64,000 nt of DNA from Lepidodermella squamata. Taxonomy: Eukaryota > Gastrotricha. Of the stretch, positions 32,766 to 44,700 are shown piece by piece (the first letter of the stretch is position 1; every line of letters starts with the position of its first letter). The DNA lies in contig JBLDXI010000004.1 in NCBI GenBank assembly GCA_047495785.1, forward strand, positions 2,604,001 to 2,668,000. The letters are read 5' to 3'. The notes below the pieces were generated by a model that had not been told where the DNA came from, made no database searches, and saw only the letters and a program-made list of their open reading frames with translations. Made by a program: the position numbers and the translations under genes.

Positions 32766-34417
32766 GAATTCGACGGTGACACAGACTATCGGTCTGGCCT
32801 TTGGAGTAAGACTAAGACCAGACCAAGTCCGGGTAAAATTTCGGTCTTCGGTCTGCTCAAGACCAGAGAGGAAATTTCGGCCTGTCTGGGGTCTTGTGGT
32901 CTTGATTTTCTGTAATTTGATCGTCATCGCCAATTATAAAAAAATGCCAAAATATTTCATTAATTTATATCTCTGCCGCCCAATATGACAATCCGAACAC
33001 AAAAGTCAACACTGCTTACGAGTTTCTCCAGTGATTATTTCTTTAATATCAATTTTCAGGAGTGATTCCTCCGAAGCTTGGATCTTGAATCATTTATAAT
33101 TCAAATAAGATTTCAAATAATTTCAAATCGAATTTAATTCAATTCAATAATAATTCCAAATAATTTCAAATAAGCTTGCAAATAGCAGGATTAGAGAGGG
33201 CGCCTACAGAATCAAGATGCATGTTAGTAGTGAGGCGAGAGCGTTGTTTACCCAAGCCTGTGTTCACGTGGTGCCATAGAGCTAGTTATTTAGCATATTC
33301 AGTATCACATTGGCAGCTTGCGACCTAATTACATGAGAATAAGAAAAATGCTAGCCAAGGGCCAGCTTAGCACCACACATAGAACACCCAAGCCTGTGTT
33401 CACGTGGTGCCATAGAGCTAGTTTCCTAAAACACAGGCTTGGGTGTTCTATGTGTGGTGCTAAGCTGGCCCTTGGCTAGCATTTTTCTTATTCTCATGTA
33501 ATTAGGTCGCAAGCTGCCAATGTGATACTGAATATGCTAAATAACTCGGTTGTTCGGCCTCATCTCAGAATAGAATGACTCTATAAATTACCAATGACAC
33601 TTTTAACTCGCTCTAAGTTTTCCGAGGTAAGTACACCTATCTGCAAAATATCTGCGATTGAATATTAAATTTTCTGAGGTTACTGTCGATACGAACTTCG
33701 GTGCGGTTCTAATAGAACGCGCACTTTTGCTATTTTTCGAAAAACAATTTTTCGCTGTTTATTCTCACTGCTTGGCTACATCGCTGGATATTTCGCTCAA
33801 TCAATTACGTCAACAACTACGTCAAATCGATCGACTTTTCTGCGAGCACGTGGCACTACTATCAATGAATGGCGTCTATACAACAAATCATGCAAGAATA
33901 TCCGAACGCTAGCAAGCTGTATCGGGCCGTTTGTATGAGGCACCAAATCCAATTCCCAAAATGGAGTGGTGAGACGCTGGAAGGAATCTTCAATATCGTC
34001 GAGACACCAGACACCAGATGGACAGTGCTTTTACGTGTATATTCTAATTATAAAGAATTAATTATCTTCCAGATAAAAAGCCTGGAAAAGGCCTGAAGCT
34101 CAATAACGTAAAATTCAAGTTAACTTGAAATAAGCCAAATTAAAAAATAGGAATAATTGGTCGATGCATCGCACCAGGGTAGTTTTCATGCAGAATTTGG
34201 ATTTGGGATAAAAAATTTGTTTGCTCGCAAGCTAATAAATCCATGGATGGACTATACAGAAATGTAATAAAATTCTTATGGTCTTTGGTCTTGGTTTTGG
34301 TTTTTAAGACCTGGCTACAATTTCGGTCTGGGTCTTGGTCTTACTCTAGGGCAAAAAGGTCTGGTCTGGCTAAGACCAGCAAAAAATGACAGACCGATAG
34401 TCTGCGGTGACAATTCA
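32766..34417. mobile_element. TIR element in the lectin paralogue intron
   Basis: About 1.65 kb. The ends are inverted: CAGACTATCGGTCTG at the left and CAGACCGATAGTCTG at the right, extending into repeats rich in GGTCTTGGTCT-like words and AAGACCAGACC. It fills most of the intron between the two lectin domains. No transposase seen. Confidence 0.7.
33250..33548. repeat. Perfect inverted repeat with nested direct repeat
   Basis: Arms of about 115 bp, roughly 33286-33399 and 33428-33545, read as exact or near-exact reverse complements (for example GCTAGCCAAGGGCCAGCTTA and its complement). The sequence CCTGTGTTCACGTGGTGCCA occurs twice in direct orientation near 33257 and 33392. It is nested inside the 32766-34417 element. 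Confidence 0.85.
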
Positions 34418-36116
34418 AAGTCCTAATGTAAAGATACATTTGAATCCGATCCTAATCGAAAATCTGTGTACGAATTAAGATCGGTGAACTGAGCTGTTTT
34501 CTAGCACCCAGTTGATGAAACAAAAGGATATGTGATTTGATTTTTTCAGCCATCCTTTGCTTGGAGCCCCGCATCCCGTACTTCGCACCCCTTCGCACTT
34601 CGACATAAAATTCCTTTGAACTTGCATTTCAAGCTACCTAAGCTACCTGGTTATGAATCTCCTGCAATATTAATCGCCAGCAGTTATTTAGGCAGTGAAC
34701 AGGCAGTAAAGATGTTAATATCGAGTTCTTGATAAAAACGGAAAACTCACAGCCACCAGAGCCTGATGGCGTGGAAAGCCCCCAGGATGGCGAATCAAAT
34801 GCAATAGGCGTGCCGTCGTCCCACTGGAAATCAGCCACTATGCCAACGAATGAAACCTTGTAACCGGTCATTGCAATTGCCGCATCTACATCAGCCCGCG
34901 TAGCGAAGGTTGCTAGGCGACCGCCCTCATTGCCACATGCGGCTCTTTGTGTTCGGAAGACGTCATCTGGGATCTTCGAAAAGAAGTACTTGGACGTGTC
35001 AGCCCTGCAGCTAGCGTAGTTGTCGGCAAAAACCGTGGAGTTGGAGTATAGCTTCACCTTGAATTTTCAACAACAGATGATGACGCTGTTAAATTTCTTT
35101 TTTTTCGAGTCAATTACCTGGGTGGAACCACCCGGACAGATGTTGTAACACTTCTTGCCATTTGGCGTGTCGCACTGAACAGCATACTAGTGAAATCACA
35201 AGAGTATTGTTTCATTGATCGGCACAAGGAAACGCCATTTCTGCATTTTTTATAGATTTTTTGATAACCAGTTTTTTGGAATACAAACGGTATTCCCGGG
35301 CTAGCTCAGGAATTATTTGAGCCAGAAAAAAATTGAACTCACTTCCGAATTTCTGGAGACATGCGTCCAAGGTTGAGAAATCAGTTTGCGCTTTCCCCTG
35401 AAAATATTAATCGGCTATAAAGATAACAAATTAATTGAAGCAAAATACCGTAGCGTTGGGGCATGCAAACCCGCTCGGAATGCAGGTGACAAGACGCTGA
35501 GCCGAATCGACACAAGCGTCGAATTTTCCTGACTAAATATTCAATCATTATGTAAGCTTGGAAAATAGAAAATAGCGAGTATTCATTACCAAAAATGTGT
35601 TCAAATCTGTAGTACACGTCGCCATATTACTTTTAAGTGGATAGACGCCATTGTATGAGCTGCCGATCTATAATAGGAAGTTTAAAGGCTTAGCCGAATG
35701 CGGAATGACAAGTAGTGTAGGAAACTAGGCGAGAACTAACCATGATCTCGTCTGTTTTCGCACAGCCAGGGCTGCCCGGTCGACATGTCGCCGCATTAGT
35801 TGTCAATCGGTAGCACAATCTAGCAGTCTATGTATTAGACAGAAAACCGAACATCAAATCAGTCCTGAGCTATAATAAATAGGTATCAGTAAACCTATTT
35901 GCACCACAAAATGGGTCCCAATTCCTTGTACCAAATTTTAGCAAAATATTTGTTCAGATACTGGAAATTCATTTCGGCTCTACAGGTTGAACTGAAAATG
36001 CCCATCAATAGCTCAAAATACGCCCAATAAGTAGTGAGACTATCCATCAGGTTGATTTAATATTTAAAAATTCAAATAAATAAAATAATAAAAAAATAAA
36101 AAAAAATAATGGGTGT

Positions 36117-36544
36117 AGGGTCCCCCACAGAGTAGCAGGCTTCAAATAAAGCAGAGAGCAACAAATGGTGCAAACTTCAGACCAAATGGCTTCAAAGCAC
36201 TCCCATAAAAAAAGTAAAATAACCCGTAGCAACATTTTCCACTTTTATAATTAATTATGCAAATGCGTTTGAGAAATACAAGAAACCAGATTTTTTCCTC
36301 GAACTTTTTGCTGGCAAATTTTTCTTGTATCCTGTTTTTCTCAAACTCATTTGCATAATTAATTATAAAAGTGGAAAATGTTGCTACGGGAAAGTATTAA
36401 GCAATGATCACCATGTTTCGGAATTAATACTACATATTATTTTACTTTGTAGCCATTTTTTAATTTTGCTTTGAGGTCATGGTGCTTTGAAGCTTTTGCT
36501 TTGAAGCCTGTTACTAAATTTTCCCTACTTTGTAGGGGACCCTG
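36117..36544. mobile_element. Foldback MITE upstream of the lectin paralogue
   Basis: Outer inverted ends share AGGGTCCCC and CAGGCTTCAAA. A second inner inverted repeat (GTAGCAACATTTTCCACTTT and complement, then TATAATTAATTATGCAAATG) makes a long hairpin centred near 36305. It lies where the missing first exons of the neighbouring lectin paralogue would be expected. Confidence 0.75.
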
Positions 36545-36725
36545 GGTGTATAGTGATCGAAGCTATTTTGAACCTAAAATAATTTTTTAATTTAATTTAA
36601 TTTAATGTGATTTAATTTAATTTTCGGACGAATTGACTGCGGGTGAGTTTAGGCCCCACGTAATTTTCTCCTTGAGCATGAAAATAATGTTGGTGCTACA
36701 TAATAAGTTTTCTATTTATTCATCG

Positions 36726-36835
36726 TAACTCCTCATCGTAAAAAGAAATAATTCAATTCTGAATATTATTATATTATATTATAGAACTGGACAAATTCAG
36801 AATTGAATTATTTCTTTTTACGATGAGGATTGGCC
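36726..36835. repeat. Hairpin at the 3' end of the NmrA-like gene
   Basis: CCTCATCGTAAAAAGAAATA and the following AATTCAATTCTGAAT occur on one arm and as the exact reverse complement on the other, with a TATTATATTATA-rich loop. It spans the end of the NmrA-like reading frame, so the last dozen or so residues of that frame are encoded by the hairpin. Confidence 0.8.
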
Positions 36836-37858
36836 GATAAACCAAATCTTCGCCTAGAACCTGGCCAATTTTCTTCGCCTGTTCAGCCACGGTCAGAAAT
36901 TCGCTGACAATCGCGATTCTTTTCCCGATCCAGCTCGGGTCTTTGAAAATTTCATAAGCACAACGGCCGATATCGTCGACGGCTATTCCAGGGATTTTGA
37001 CGTCGCCCAGCGGCAGAGAAATCGATAATTTCCCATCAGGCCCTCGCATGAATGGGAAGAGGCCGGTGTAGTGGTTGTCCCAAAACGCGGGTGTCATCAG
37101 GTACGTGACAGGTTGGCCGTCGAAGAAATGGTCAGATTGAGCTTTCACGTCTAAATGAGGCACCTTGTACTTGCCGTGAAGCGTTGGCATTCGGTCATCG
37201 CTAAGCGGCAAATATTCTCGGGTATCGTCCAAGGTCGACCAAATCACGTGCTTGATTCCAGCTTTTCTGTGAAAATTAATAAAAAGTTCAATCGAATTTC
37301 AAATTTTCAAATGATGCTGGCTTGGAATTAAAAAAATTAAAGTTCAACTCCTATAATAAATGTTCGCGAAATTTTTAAATAAATAAATTCAAAAAATTAA
37401 ATTTCTTTAATTCTAAAAAATTGTTGGATCAAGCTTAATTACCGGTATAAAGCGACATTTCTATCAATAATTAGTCAATTTTACCTTGCAGCATTAGCCA
37501 TCGACTTGATCTGCGCAATTTCCTTATCCATATCGTTCCAATCGACGACTGAGACACAGTAGAGGCCATACGAGCCTTGGATAGCTTCAGCCAGGGCATC
37601 TTCATCATTCGCATCAACTTGAACAACTTCAACGCCTTGATCTGCTAATGATTTGGCTTTAGCTGAATTAACATCTCGCGTCAACGCCCTCGGCTTGAAT
37701 TCACTGTGCGGATCTTCGAGAATCGCTCGAATCACAGAACCTCCCCTATAGAAAATAAATTAAAAATAAATTAAAATGTGGAGGAATTATCAGAAAATAT
37801 CCGATCTCACCTGCTGGCCGGTGGATCCAACAACTGAAATAATTTGTTTATCAGCCAT
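36774..37858 (-). CDS. NmrA-like NAD(P)-binding protein, C-terminally truncated
   Basis: Three exons: 37858-37811, about 37745-37485, and 37266-36774. The start gives MADKQIISVVGSTGQQ and exon 2 continues GGSVIRAILEDP, together the NmrA dinucleotide-binding loop. VVQVDANDEDALAEAIQG and the HFDG-like HFFDGQPVTY region follow, as in NMRAL1/HSCARG redox-sensing proteins. Two oddities. Joining exons 1 and 2 with a standard GT-AG intron leaves one extra G; the expected frame needs a one-base shift. The family is about 300 residues but this frame stops at about 266, ending in hairpin-derived sequence (IVKRNNSILN). A decaying gene or one with an unfound last exon; family assignment is firm. Confidence 0.7.
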
Positions 37859-38494
37859 CTTCAATTTTTCAAAGCAAAGAATCAGAAATTTCTAATGAAT
37901 GATTGATAGAAATTGAAATATTGTGTAATGCGACCTGACCCACAGGCTTTAGAGACTGATAAAGCAGCCGCGTTTCTCAGCCACCTATTTATTTCATAGA
38001 CCTGACCTCAATTTCCAAGACAGTCACTGCTTCAATGTTTGCATAATAAAATATTAGCGTTATAAAAAAACCATCTCAATGTATTATCACTGTTTTTTTG
38101 GCGCGAGCTACGAGCCAGCATCAGTTTTTTTACGTGCCAGGATAAGGTCAAATTTCTTGGCCAATAAACCGCACAAAATGTCAAAAAGTTTGACCAAAAG
38201 CTGCCCATTGTACTCAAATTTTATCTCAAAAAGTTGACAGTATGAAGAAGAGTCTTTCGAAGGGGTTATAAATGGCCCATAATTGCCACCATTACCGTAA
38301 TTTTTGTCGCCTAGAAATGCAATTGCTAAAAATTTCCGAAATTTCCGAAAGTATTGCGAATTTGCGGCTGCGCAGATTCAGATACCAAGCCTGAATAGAA
38401 ATGGGTAATCTGTGGTACAAAATAAGCCCAACGCCCAAAGCTGCAACCATTTCCGAATAGAAACACGATCAAATTTCTGCGTCTGTTCATCAAC
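37859..38494. other. Intergenic upstream of the NmrA-like gene
   Basis: No gene or clear promoter motif seen. Confidence 0.45.
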
Positions 38495-38935
38495 ATTATG
38501 TTAACACTTTAACTGCCAAAATTAGACTGCGAGGTCCGATATTTGGATCTAAATCCTGAGTCTGTCGAAAAGTCCTTTTTTCTGGTCAACGATGCGTCGT
38601 AGGGCAAAATGGCCGATGGCAAAGAGTAGGCAAAGAGTAGGGTCTAATAATTAGGTCCAATTATTGGGTCTGTTTTTTGGCTCTAATCCAAAATTTCGAC
38701 GTTATTTCACAGTCATTTTCAAATACCTGCTCAGACCTTCGAGTCCCCGAATTCGGTGTCAAAAGAACCGCCGAGTCATGGCCTACTCTTTGCCGCCGGC
38801 CATTTTGCCCTACGACGCATCGTTGACCAGAAAAAAGGACTTCTTGACAGACCCAGGATTTAGATCCAAATATCGGATCTCGCAGTCTAATTTTAGCAGT
38901 TAAAGCGTTAATAGTTCGAAAAATGCTAGTGCAGT
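38495..38935. mobile_element. MITE family C, intact copy
   Basis: Inverted arms of about 130 bp share GGCCATTTTGCCCTACGACG (right arm) and GGGCAAAATGGCC (left), then TTGACCAGAAAAAAGGACTT and TCGCAGTCTAATTTTAGCAG. A second copy at about 53925-54665 is split by another element. Here the site GCAGTTAAAGCGTTAATAG is uninterrupted. Confidence 0.8.
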
Positions 38936-38984
38936 GGTTCTCAAACTATTTTAGCTCCCGGTCAAAAATGGCGGCCGGCTGGCG

Positions 38985-39840
38985 ACCTTTCCGGCCGCAT
39001 TGCCTCTTGAACCCTCAACCGGCCGCTTGTAATGATAAAATAGGACCTTCCCGGCCGCCCGCCTCAATAATCGAGAATTGATGTTTTCGAGTGCGCTTTT
39101 AAGCGGATTGGTTATTAAATTAGGGTTTGAGAAGTGGTTCTTGACTGAATGTTTACGCGACCCCATTCAAATCATTCAACTGAAGTCGCTCCCCACCACT
39201 CTCCAAAAGTCAAAAAGTGACAGAAATTTTATGTAATATTTTGGCCAATTAATATTTGGCCTCTGAACTCCAAACCTGTGCATTAATTAACCGAGCGAGC
39301 GAAGCGAGGTTTAGCTAACAATGTTTTTCAAGAATTCTTTCTGAAAATGAGCTAAAAATGCCTTGGGCTTTGAGTGTTCCTCGTCGCGACTCGCGATCCC
39401 ACGACCCCAAAACCTTCCGCGACCCTTTTCGAAATTGCCCGCGATAGCTGAGACGGGCTAGGCCGAAATCGATGTGTACAGTAGACACTTCGAAGGGGAG
39501 TCTAGAGCAGCGTAATTGCCTAGCCTGCGTAATTGTTCGCATTTGAAAACTGTTTCAATCTTTTTCCACCTTGTATTCTGAATTTTGAGTTCTGAATAGG
39601 TTGACGGCAATGTGAAAATGAATAGCTATTTATTCGAATAAACAGTTTGGAAAGCACGTGAAAAATTCGCACTCAAGCCTCTTCCTGGTCGCTCGTTTAT
39701 CCCTTGTCTTTATTTACTCGAGAGTTATCTCGATTGAATAAAAACTAGATGCTCTTACCGGCCGCTTGCAATGAGAAAATAGAACCTTTCCGACCGCACG
39801 CCTCCAACCTGGAGATTTCATGTTTGTGAGTGGTGAGTGC
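38985..39840. repeat. Direct repeat about 120 bp long, two copies
   Basis: ACCGGCCGCTTGTAATGA (near 39018) and ACCGGCCGCTTGCAATGAGA (near 39758), each followed by AAAATAG(G)A(C/A)CCTT and GAGTGCGCTTT, are diverged copies about 740 bp apart. Confidence 0.6.
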
Positions 39841-41735
39841 GCTTTCAAAGGCAGATTAGTTTTAAATTGCGTTATTTTGAGTGTATCCTTGCTCGGAACT
39901 TGCTCGATCACTGGATTATAACGGCTGATTGCAGTTCGCTCCTTGTCGATCAAAGGGGCAACTTTGTCCATCCCTGCTGAAAGTGAAAGTTTAATTTGAG
40001 ACGAGAACGTTTCGCAATCGTCCGTCTCGTCGACCGCTCTCATGTAGTAATTGATTGAAGTTTAAATGGTTTAGGCGTAATTATAAATTATAAAATATCC
40101 GCCTCAAGATGTCGGCAATGGACCAGTAGCGCTAAATTTCATCAATTTTTTATACACCAAAAAAACTGGTTATCAATAATGATATCATTACCAATTATTA
40201 AGACGCTAGGATTGATTTTATTTTTGAGTAATGATTCAAGTATTGCAATGTATCTTAAAGGGTCTCAGAATAAATAGAAACATCAGATACTGAGCTTCAA
40301 GCTCGGGAAAATCAGATAAAGCGATCAAAATAAGAAGGTTCATTGCAGTTTTATGAATTCCAGTTTGAATCGTTAGGCTGATTCGCAAACGTCGCATCAA
40401 TTTTAAATACGTTCGCATATGCCATCAGACAAGCTCCCGCAAGTTCCTTGATAAAGTGTCCCCGAATAAAGCACTGTGCCTACATAATAATTAAGATGAA
40501 CAATTAAAATCTTTGGGAATCCGTTTCGCCTCACATTCCCCGCCGGCACTGTCTAAATCGATTGAGTAGTCGAACGCTGTATTGTTGAAAGGCTGCCCCG
40601 TTATCCATGAAAAAGCACTGCGGTTGCTGCGCTTAGCCCCGATAAAGGCATCGACACCAAGCTGATCGACTATCGCTTTAGCTGCGTCGAATGAGGCTTG
40701 GTCCTTGAGAAGGGCGAGCGTTTTATTGCGATCTTGACAAAATTGCGCCATTTGATCTCTATCGCCTGTTGTATTTGAGATCTCCATGTCTGCCAATGTC
40801 TGAAGAAGACTTTCATATGCGATTTTCGTGAGAAATCGTGAGCAAAAACTTACAGCGCCACTGCAAAGTGCATACTTCGCGGAATCACATGGCGCATCAA
40901 TGTAACTGCCATTGGTTAAGGCTATGCCTGGAGTGAACGAAATTGTAGGTTAATCTATGAAAATACACGGCGAACCCCAATTTGAACAATAGACTAATTG
41001 TAATTTGATTCATAGCAGCGAACTGGTTGGGATAAGGAAAATCGAAATAAGGGTCACCCCTGTGATCTTTGACGGAGTTCACCCTGCGGACTGACTGAAC
41101 TAGGGATGATCTCTGCCATCCCTTCGGTACTTCGCTCTCTGATTTGATTTGATTCCATTCAAGCAGTATATTCGCTGCGAAATTACTGATTAAGGCAAGC
41201 CCATCCTCATTCGCAAAGTGGCAAACGCGCGCATGTGCGCATTTCATGAGGTCGGATTCACACGCATGCGCATTGGCGCACACAAGGCCTTTCAGCTAAC
41301 TCCCTCTGGCCAGCCTTTCCAATGGCCTTTCATAGGTTAAGGAGCACCATTGTGTCCAGTGCGCGAATTATAGGGTATTATGGGAGGGGGGATCATCCTC
41401 ATCAACGAGAGGCAACCATCCTAGGCTGGTTAAGACAGTGGTTGGGATGGCAGACCTGCTTTCCCGGTACAAGCTGGCAAGACGTATCCTAGGCAACTGA
41501 GGCGGGAAACCGCAGTTTTCAGAAAAAATAACGCATTTTCAGCTCGTTTTGAAATAATTATGGAAAAATATTATCAGCTAAATCTCGCTTCGCTCGCAAA
41601 CGTTAATTAATGCACGGGTTTAAAATTGTGAGGCCATATTTTAATTGGACAAAATATGACATACAATTTCTTTCACTTTTCAATTTTTGAAGTTTTGAAA
41701 GTGGTGGGTTTGAGAGTGGTTAAAATAGAACCACA
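39185..41735. repeat. Inverted repeat pair enclosing lectin exons 10-12
   Basis: The arm at about 39185-39360 (GTGCATTAATTAACCGAGCG, AGCGAAGCGAGGTTTAGCT) is inverted at about 41510-41735 (AATCTCGCTTCGCTCGCAAA, GTTAATTAATGCAC). Similarity runs over 150 bp with indels. The last three lectin exons (40927-40403) lie between the arms. Confidence 0.65.
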
Positions 41736-44700
41736 CTAAGAAAAAAGGCATTTTCGGAACATTTTCAGACTCAAAAGCGAAAAAAACCGTCAGCTACAGC
41801 TCGCTTCGCTCGCGAGTTGTCTGTTTATGAATTTTGTGGTGAAAACCTCTGACAAGAGACGATTAAGGAGAGAATTAATATTTGAAACTGACCTGTGTCA
41901 TCTGTGTTATTTAAGCCCATTGCCGATTTTACCTGACGAAATTTCATTCATTTACTTATTTATTTAATGAGCATTGATCCCTTTGTTCAGAACTCGACTT
42001 GAAAATTAGGTCCAAGTATCAAAAAAGTGCGCAACTATTGGGCGAAACCTGCTGTGTGTAAATAAATAAGTCAAAACACGAGGTAATTCCCATTATAGTT
42101 CAACCGCACAAAAGTGTATATTCACGGAATTTTTAACTAGCCGTGTATCTGTCTACCCGATTCGCCCAACTCTGCGAACACAACTAAAAAAAATTAATTT
42201 ACCGTATTTGCTCCTGCCCGTGCTATACAATTTCACCCTCAAATTTCGAAAATTTCAAAATATAATTTTTGGTGAATCGCTCATTTTTTATGTGACTTGA
42301 CTCCTCAATCCTGGGCTACTATTAGGGATGGGCGATTATTAGTGGATGGGCCACTATTGGTACAACGACGGCATTCAAAATTTGAAAAAATTGTATTGCG
42401 TTATAAACGGAGCTACAGTTTAGATCACCATCTTAAACCGTTTGACAGCAAACATTTATTACTTTAAGTTGACAACATGATCCACCTTAACACAAATAGC
42501 ACCCCGGCCGCACCTGTGAGGATGAAGAATCACAGCTACTAAGCGGACGCGGCAGGCCTCTGAAGACTCAAAATGAATCCATCTCGATTTTGAAATGTGG
42601 TTTTTAGCTGTAGACGGGCAGCGATAAATTTTTTTAAATTACTGCGAGGCCACGCTATTAAGCTCCCTTGACGAAGTCGATGTTCGCGTTAATATTATTG
42701 CAATTACTTTTACGATCCACCTTAATAAATATAAACGAGTAATCACGGATGAAGTATCTCCTGAAAGCGGAAAAGCGACAAGTCCTTTTGGAGTTCAAAT
42801 CTCAACGGGCTACTATATTAAAGCAAACAAGCCGCTGTGAGTGCAGCGCGCCCTCACGCGTAGAGTCACCTTCGACATCCTCGTCGCCTCTCTACGACTC
42901 CCCATGGTCTTCCCGCAATAAGACACATTGTGGAACCACTAAATAAGAGCTGAACTTTGGCGCGCACGCTGATTGGTCAATTGATCCGGTCTATGACTCC
43001 GGGATTTTTTGCGTACTTATAATAAGTTAATAAATGATAAATTTCAAGACCAAAAGTGATTAAGATGTGAATTTAAAACAAAGCACCTTTTAGCGGAACC
43101 AATACCTATTCAAATTTGGAACTCAACTTAGAATTTGTAATTTTCGAAATTTTCATAAATTAATGTAAAACAAGAATGCAAGCACGATTACTGGAGGTTT
43201 TCCACTCAGCTCCCGTGCTCTCTACTTCGCGGCTGAGTAAGATCATGGCCGATTAAGTCAAAGGACTTGAAATAGAGGTGACATTTCGTCAGCGGCGTTT
43301 CAAAATTAATGCTAGTTTTAATAAACCTTGGCATACAGTTGGCATACAAATTTTTGGCAAAGAAAAAATTGCCGATTTTTTTTTATAATGTAGGGGTTCA
43401 TCACCCTAGTATATAGGGTGTATAATATTTTTCTCCTTGTTTTATGGTCAAAATAAATTTCCACCGTCATCTGACGATTTTCCAGCTTAATTACAAAAGG
43501 TTGCGCACACAGGTTGCGCACAGCAAAAGTTACGCACAGAAAGTTACGCACGTGCGGTTGCGCTCTTGAGGTTGCGCTTACGGGAATTGACCGTGATTTT
43601 TGGTGAAAAGTTCATTTTTGAAAAATGCTATTTTCCAGTTTTTAGCGTTTTTTTGTCATTTTCCTGCAGTAAAGCGAAATTGGACCATATTCTTAGCAGG
43701 GATCGATGTCAATACCGCTCCGTTAACCGAGATTTTCACTTTGGACCGAACAGAAACGTTTCTCAATGACGAAATGAGATCCAAATGGGTTTTGAAATTT
43801 TTGGGAAACCGCAGCAAATTTGCAAAGCTGCAAGTTTCGGGTTGTGCCATTGTTGATTTTTGTGGAAATCGGCGATTATCATCCGTACTTTATTTGAGCG
43901 GTTTTTTTAACAAAAGATGCTTCGGAAAATTCTCATCGAATATAATGGATTATATGAGGACAAAAAAAAAGAATTATTTATGACAAATTCAAAACCGCGC
44001 GCAAAGATGTTAAAGGGTTACTTTGAAATATCGCGTCGGTTTTTACACTAAAAATAATTCGGACAATTCTCTATCGATTGAATCCGGTGTTCTCGCGCGA
44101 AAAAAATATAAAAAAAATTTTACGTGCACTCTAAATTTTGCGCGCTAGTAGAGTTCACAAATGAAAAGTTAGAGTGCGCAAAAAAATTTGAATTTGAATT
44201 TTGAATTTTGAATTTGCAATTCATGTTGGGGCCAGCACGAACTTAACGATGTGAGGGCATTACTTTCCCTTCCCCTCAAAAAATCACGCACAGATAGGAG
44301 ATCATCGATCTTACATTCGCCCCAACCGTATGGGCAATCGTTTCGCCATAGTGGCGTGTCGATTGGGATGATGCTGTGATCGTCATCCCACGTGAAATCA
44401 GCAACCAGCCCGATAAAGCCTATATTCGTAACATTTGACGCGGCAGCTAACTCGTCTGCAGTGAAAATAGTGGCCAAGCGGCCACCCTCCTGCTTACAAG
44501 CTTCTAATTGAGCACGGAAGAAGCCTTGGTAGAGCGAGGATTTGAAATACGATTTGGAAGGTTTGGTTGGGGCGAGGTCCTTTAAGCAGGCCGCGTAGTT
44601 ATCAGCAAATGTTGTCGAGTTTGAATATATTTTCACCTAATTTGGAAAAAATTTGAAAAGAAGACAGATATAATTATTTCAATTCATCTGCTCACCGCTG

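Larger units (their letters stand above)
32191..35827 (-). pseudogene. Two-CTLD secreted lectin, 5'-incomplete paralogue
   Basis: Exons homologous to the 40.4-51.6 kb gene: 35827-35741, 35667-35590, 35532-35449, 35397-35343, 35186-35118, 35057-34751, 32673-32636, 32585-32324, 32267-32191. They encode Cys modules (for example LCYRLTTNAATCRPGSPGC), a first C-type lectin-like domain (CGNEGGRLATFATRADVD) and a second (CQSFSKSLAILKDQ, WLESGGPVN, ending ALCERL). Missing are the signal-peptide exon, the following 42-nt exon and the exon matching 45373-45222. Because of that loss, exon 35397-35343 ends in phase 1 and the next begins in phase 0; skipping it would keep the frame. Lack of any start exon between here and 36770 makes a pseudogene likely, but the surviving exons are all open, so a live gene with a new 5' exon is possible. 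Confidence 0.65.

Noticed and set aside
36047-36235. Hydrophobic frame upstream of the lectin paralogue as its missing signal peptide
   Set aside because: It lies inside a foldback MITE and shares nothing with the signal-peptide exon of the intact gene.
43318-43551. Possible coding region with repeated TTGCGCACA and TTACGCACA
   Set aside because: It is a short tandem GCGCAC-type repeat (about 43500-43575) in a lectin intron.
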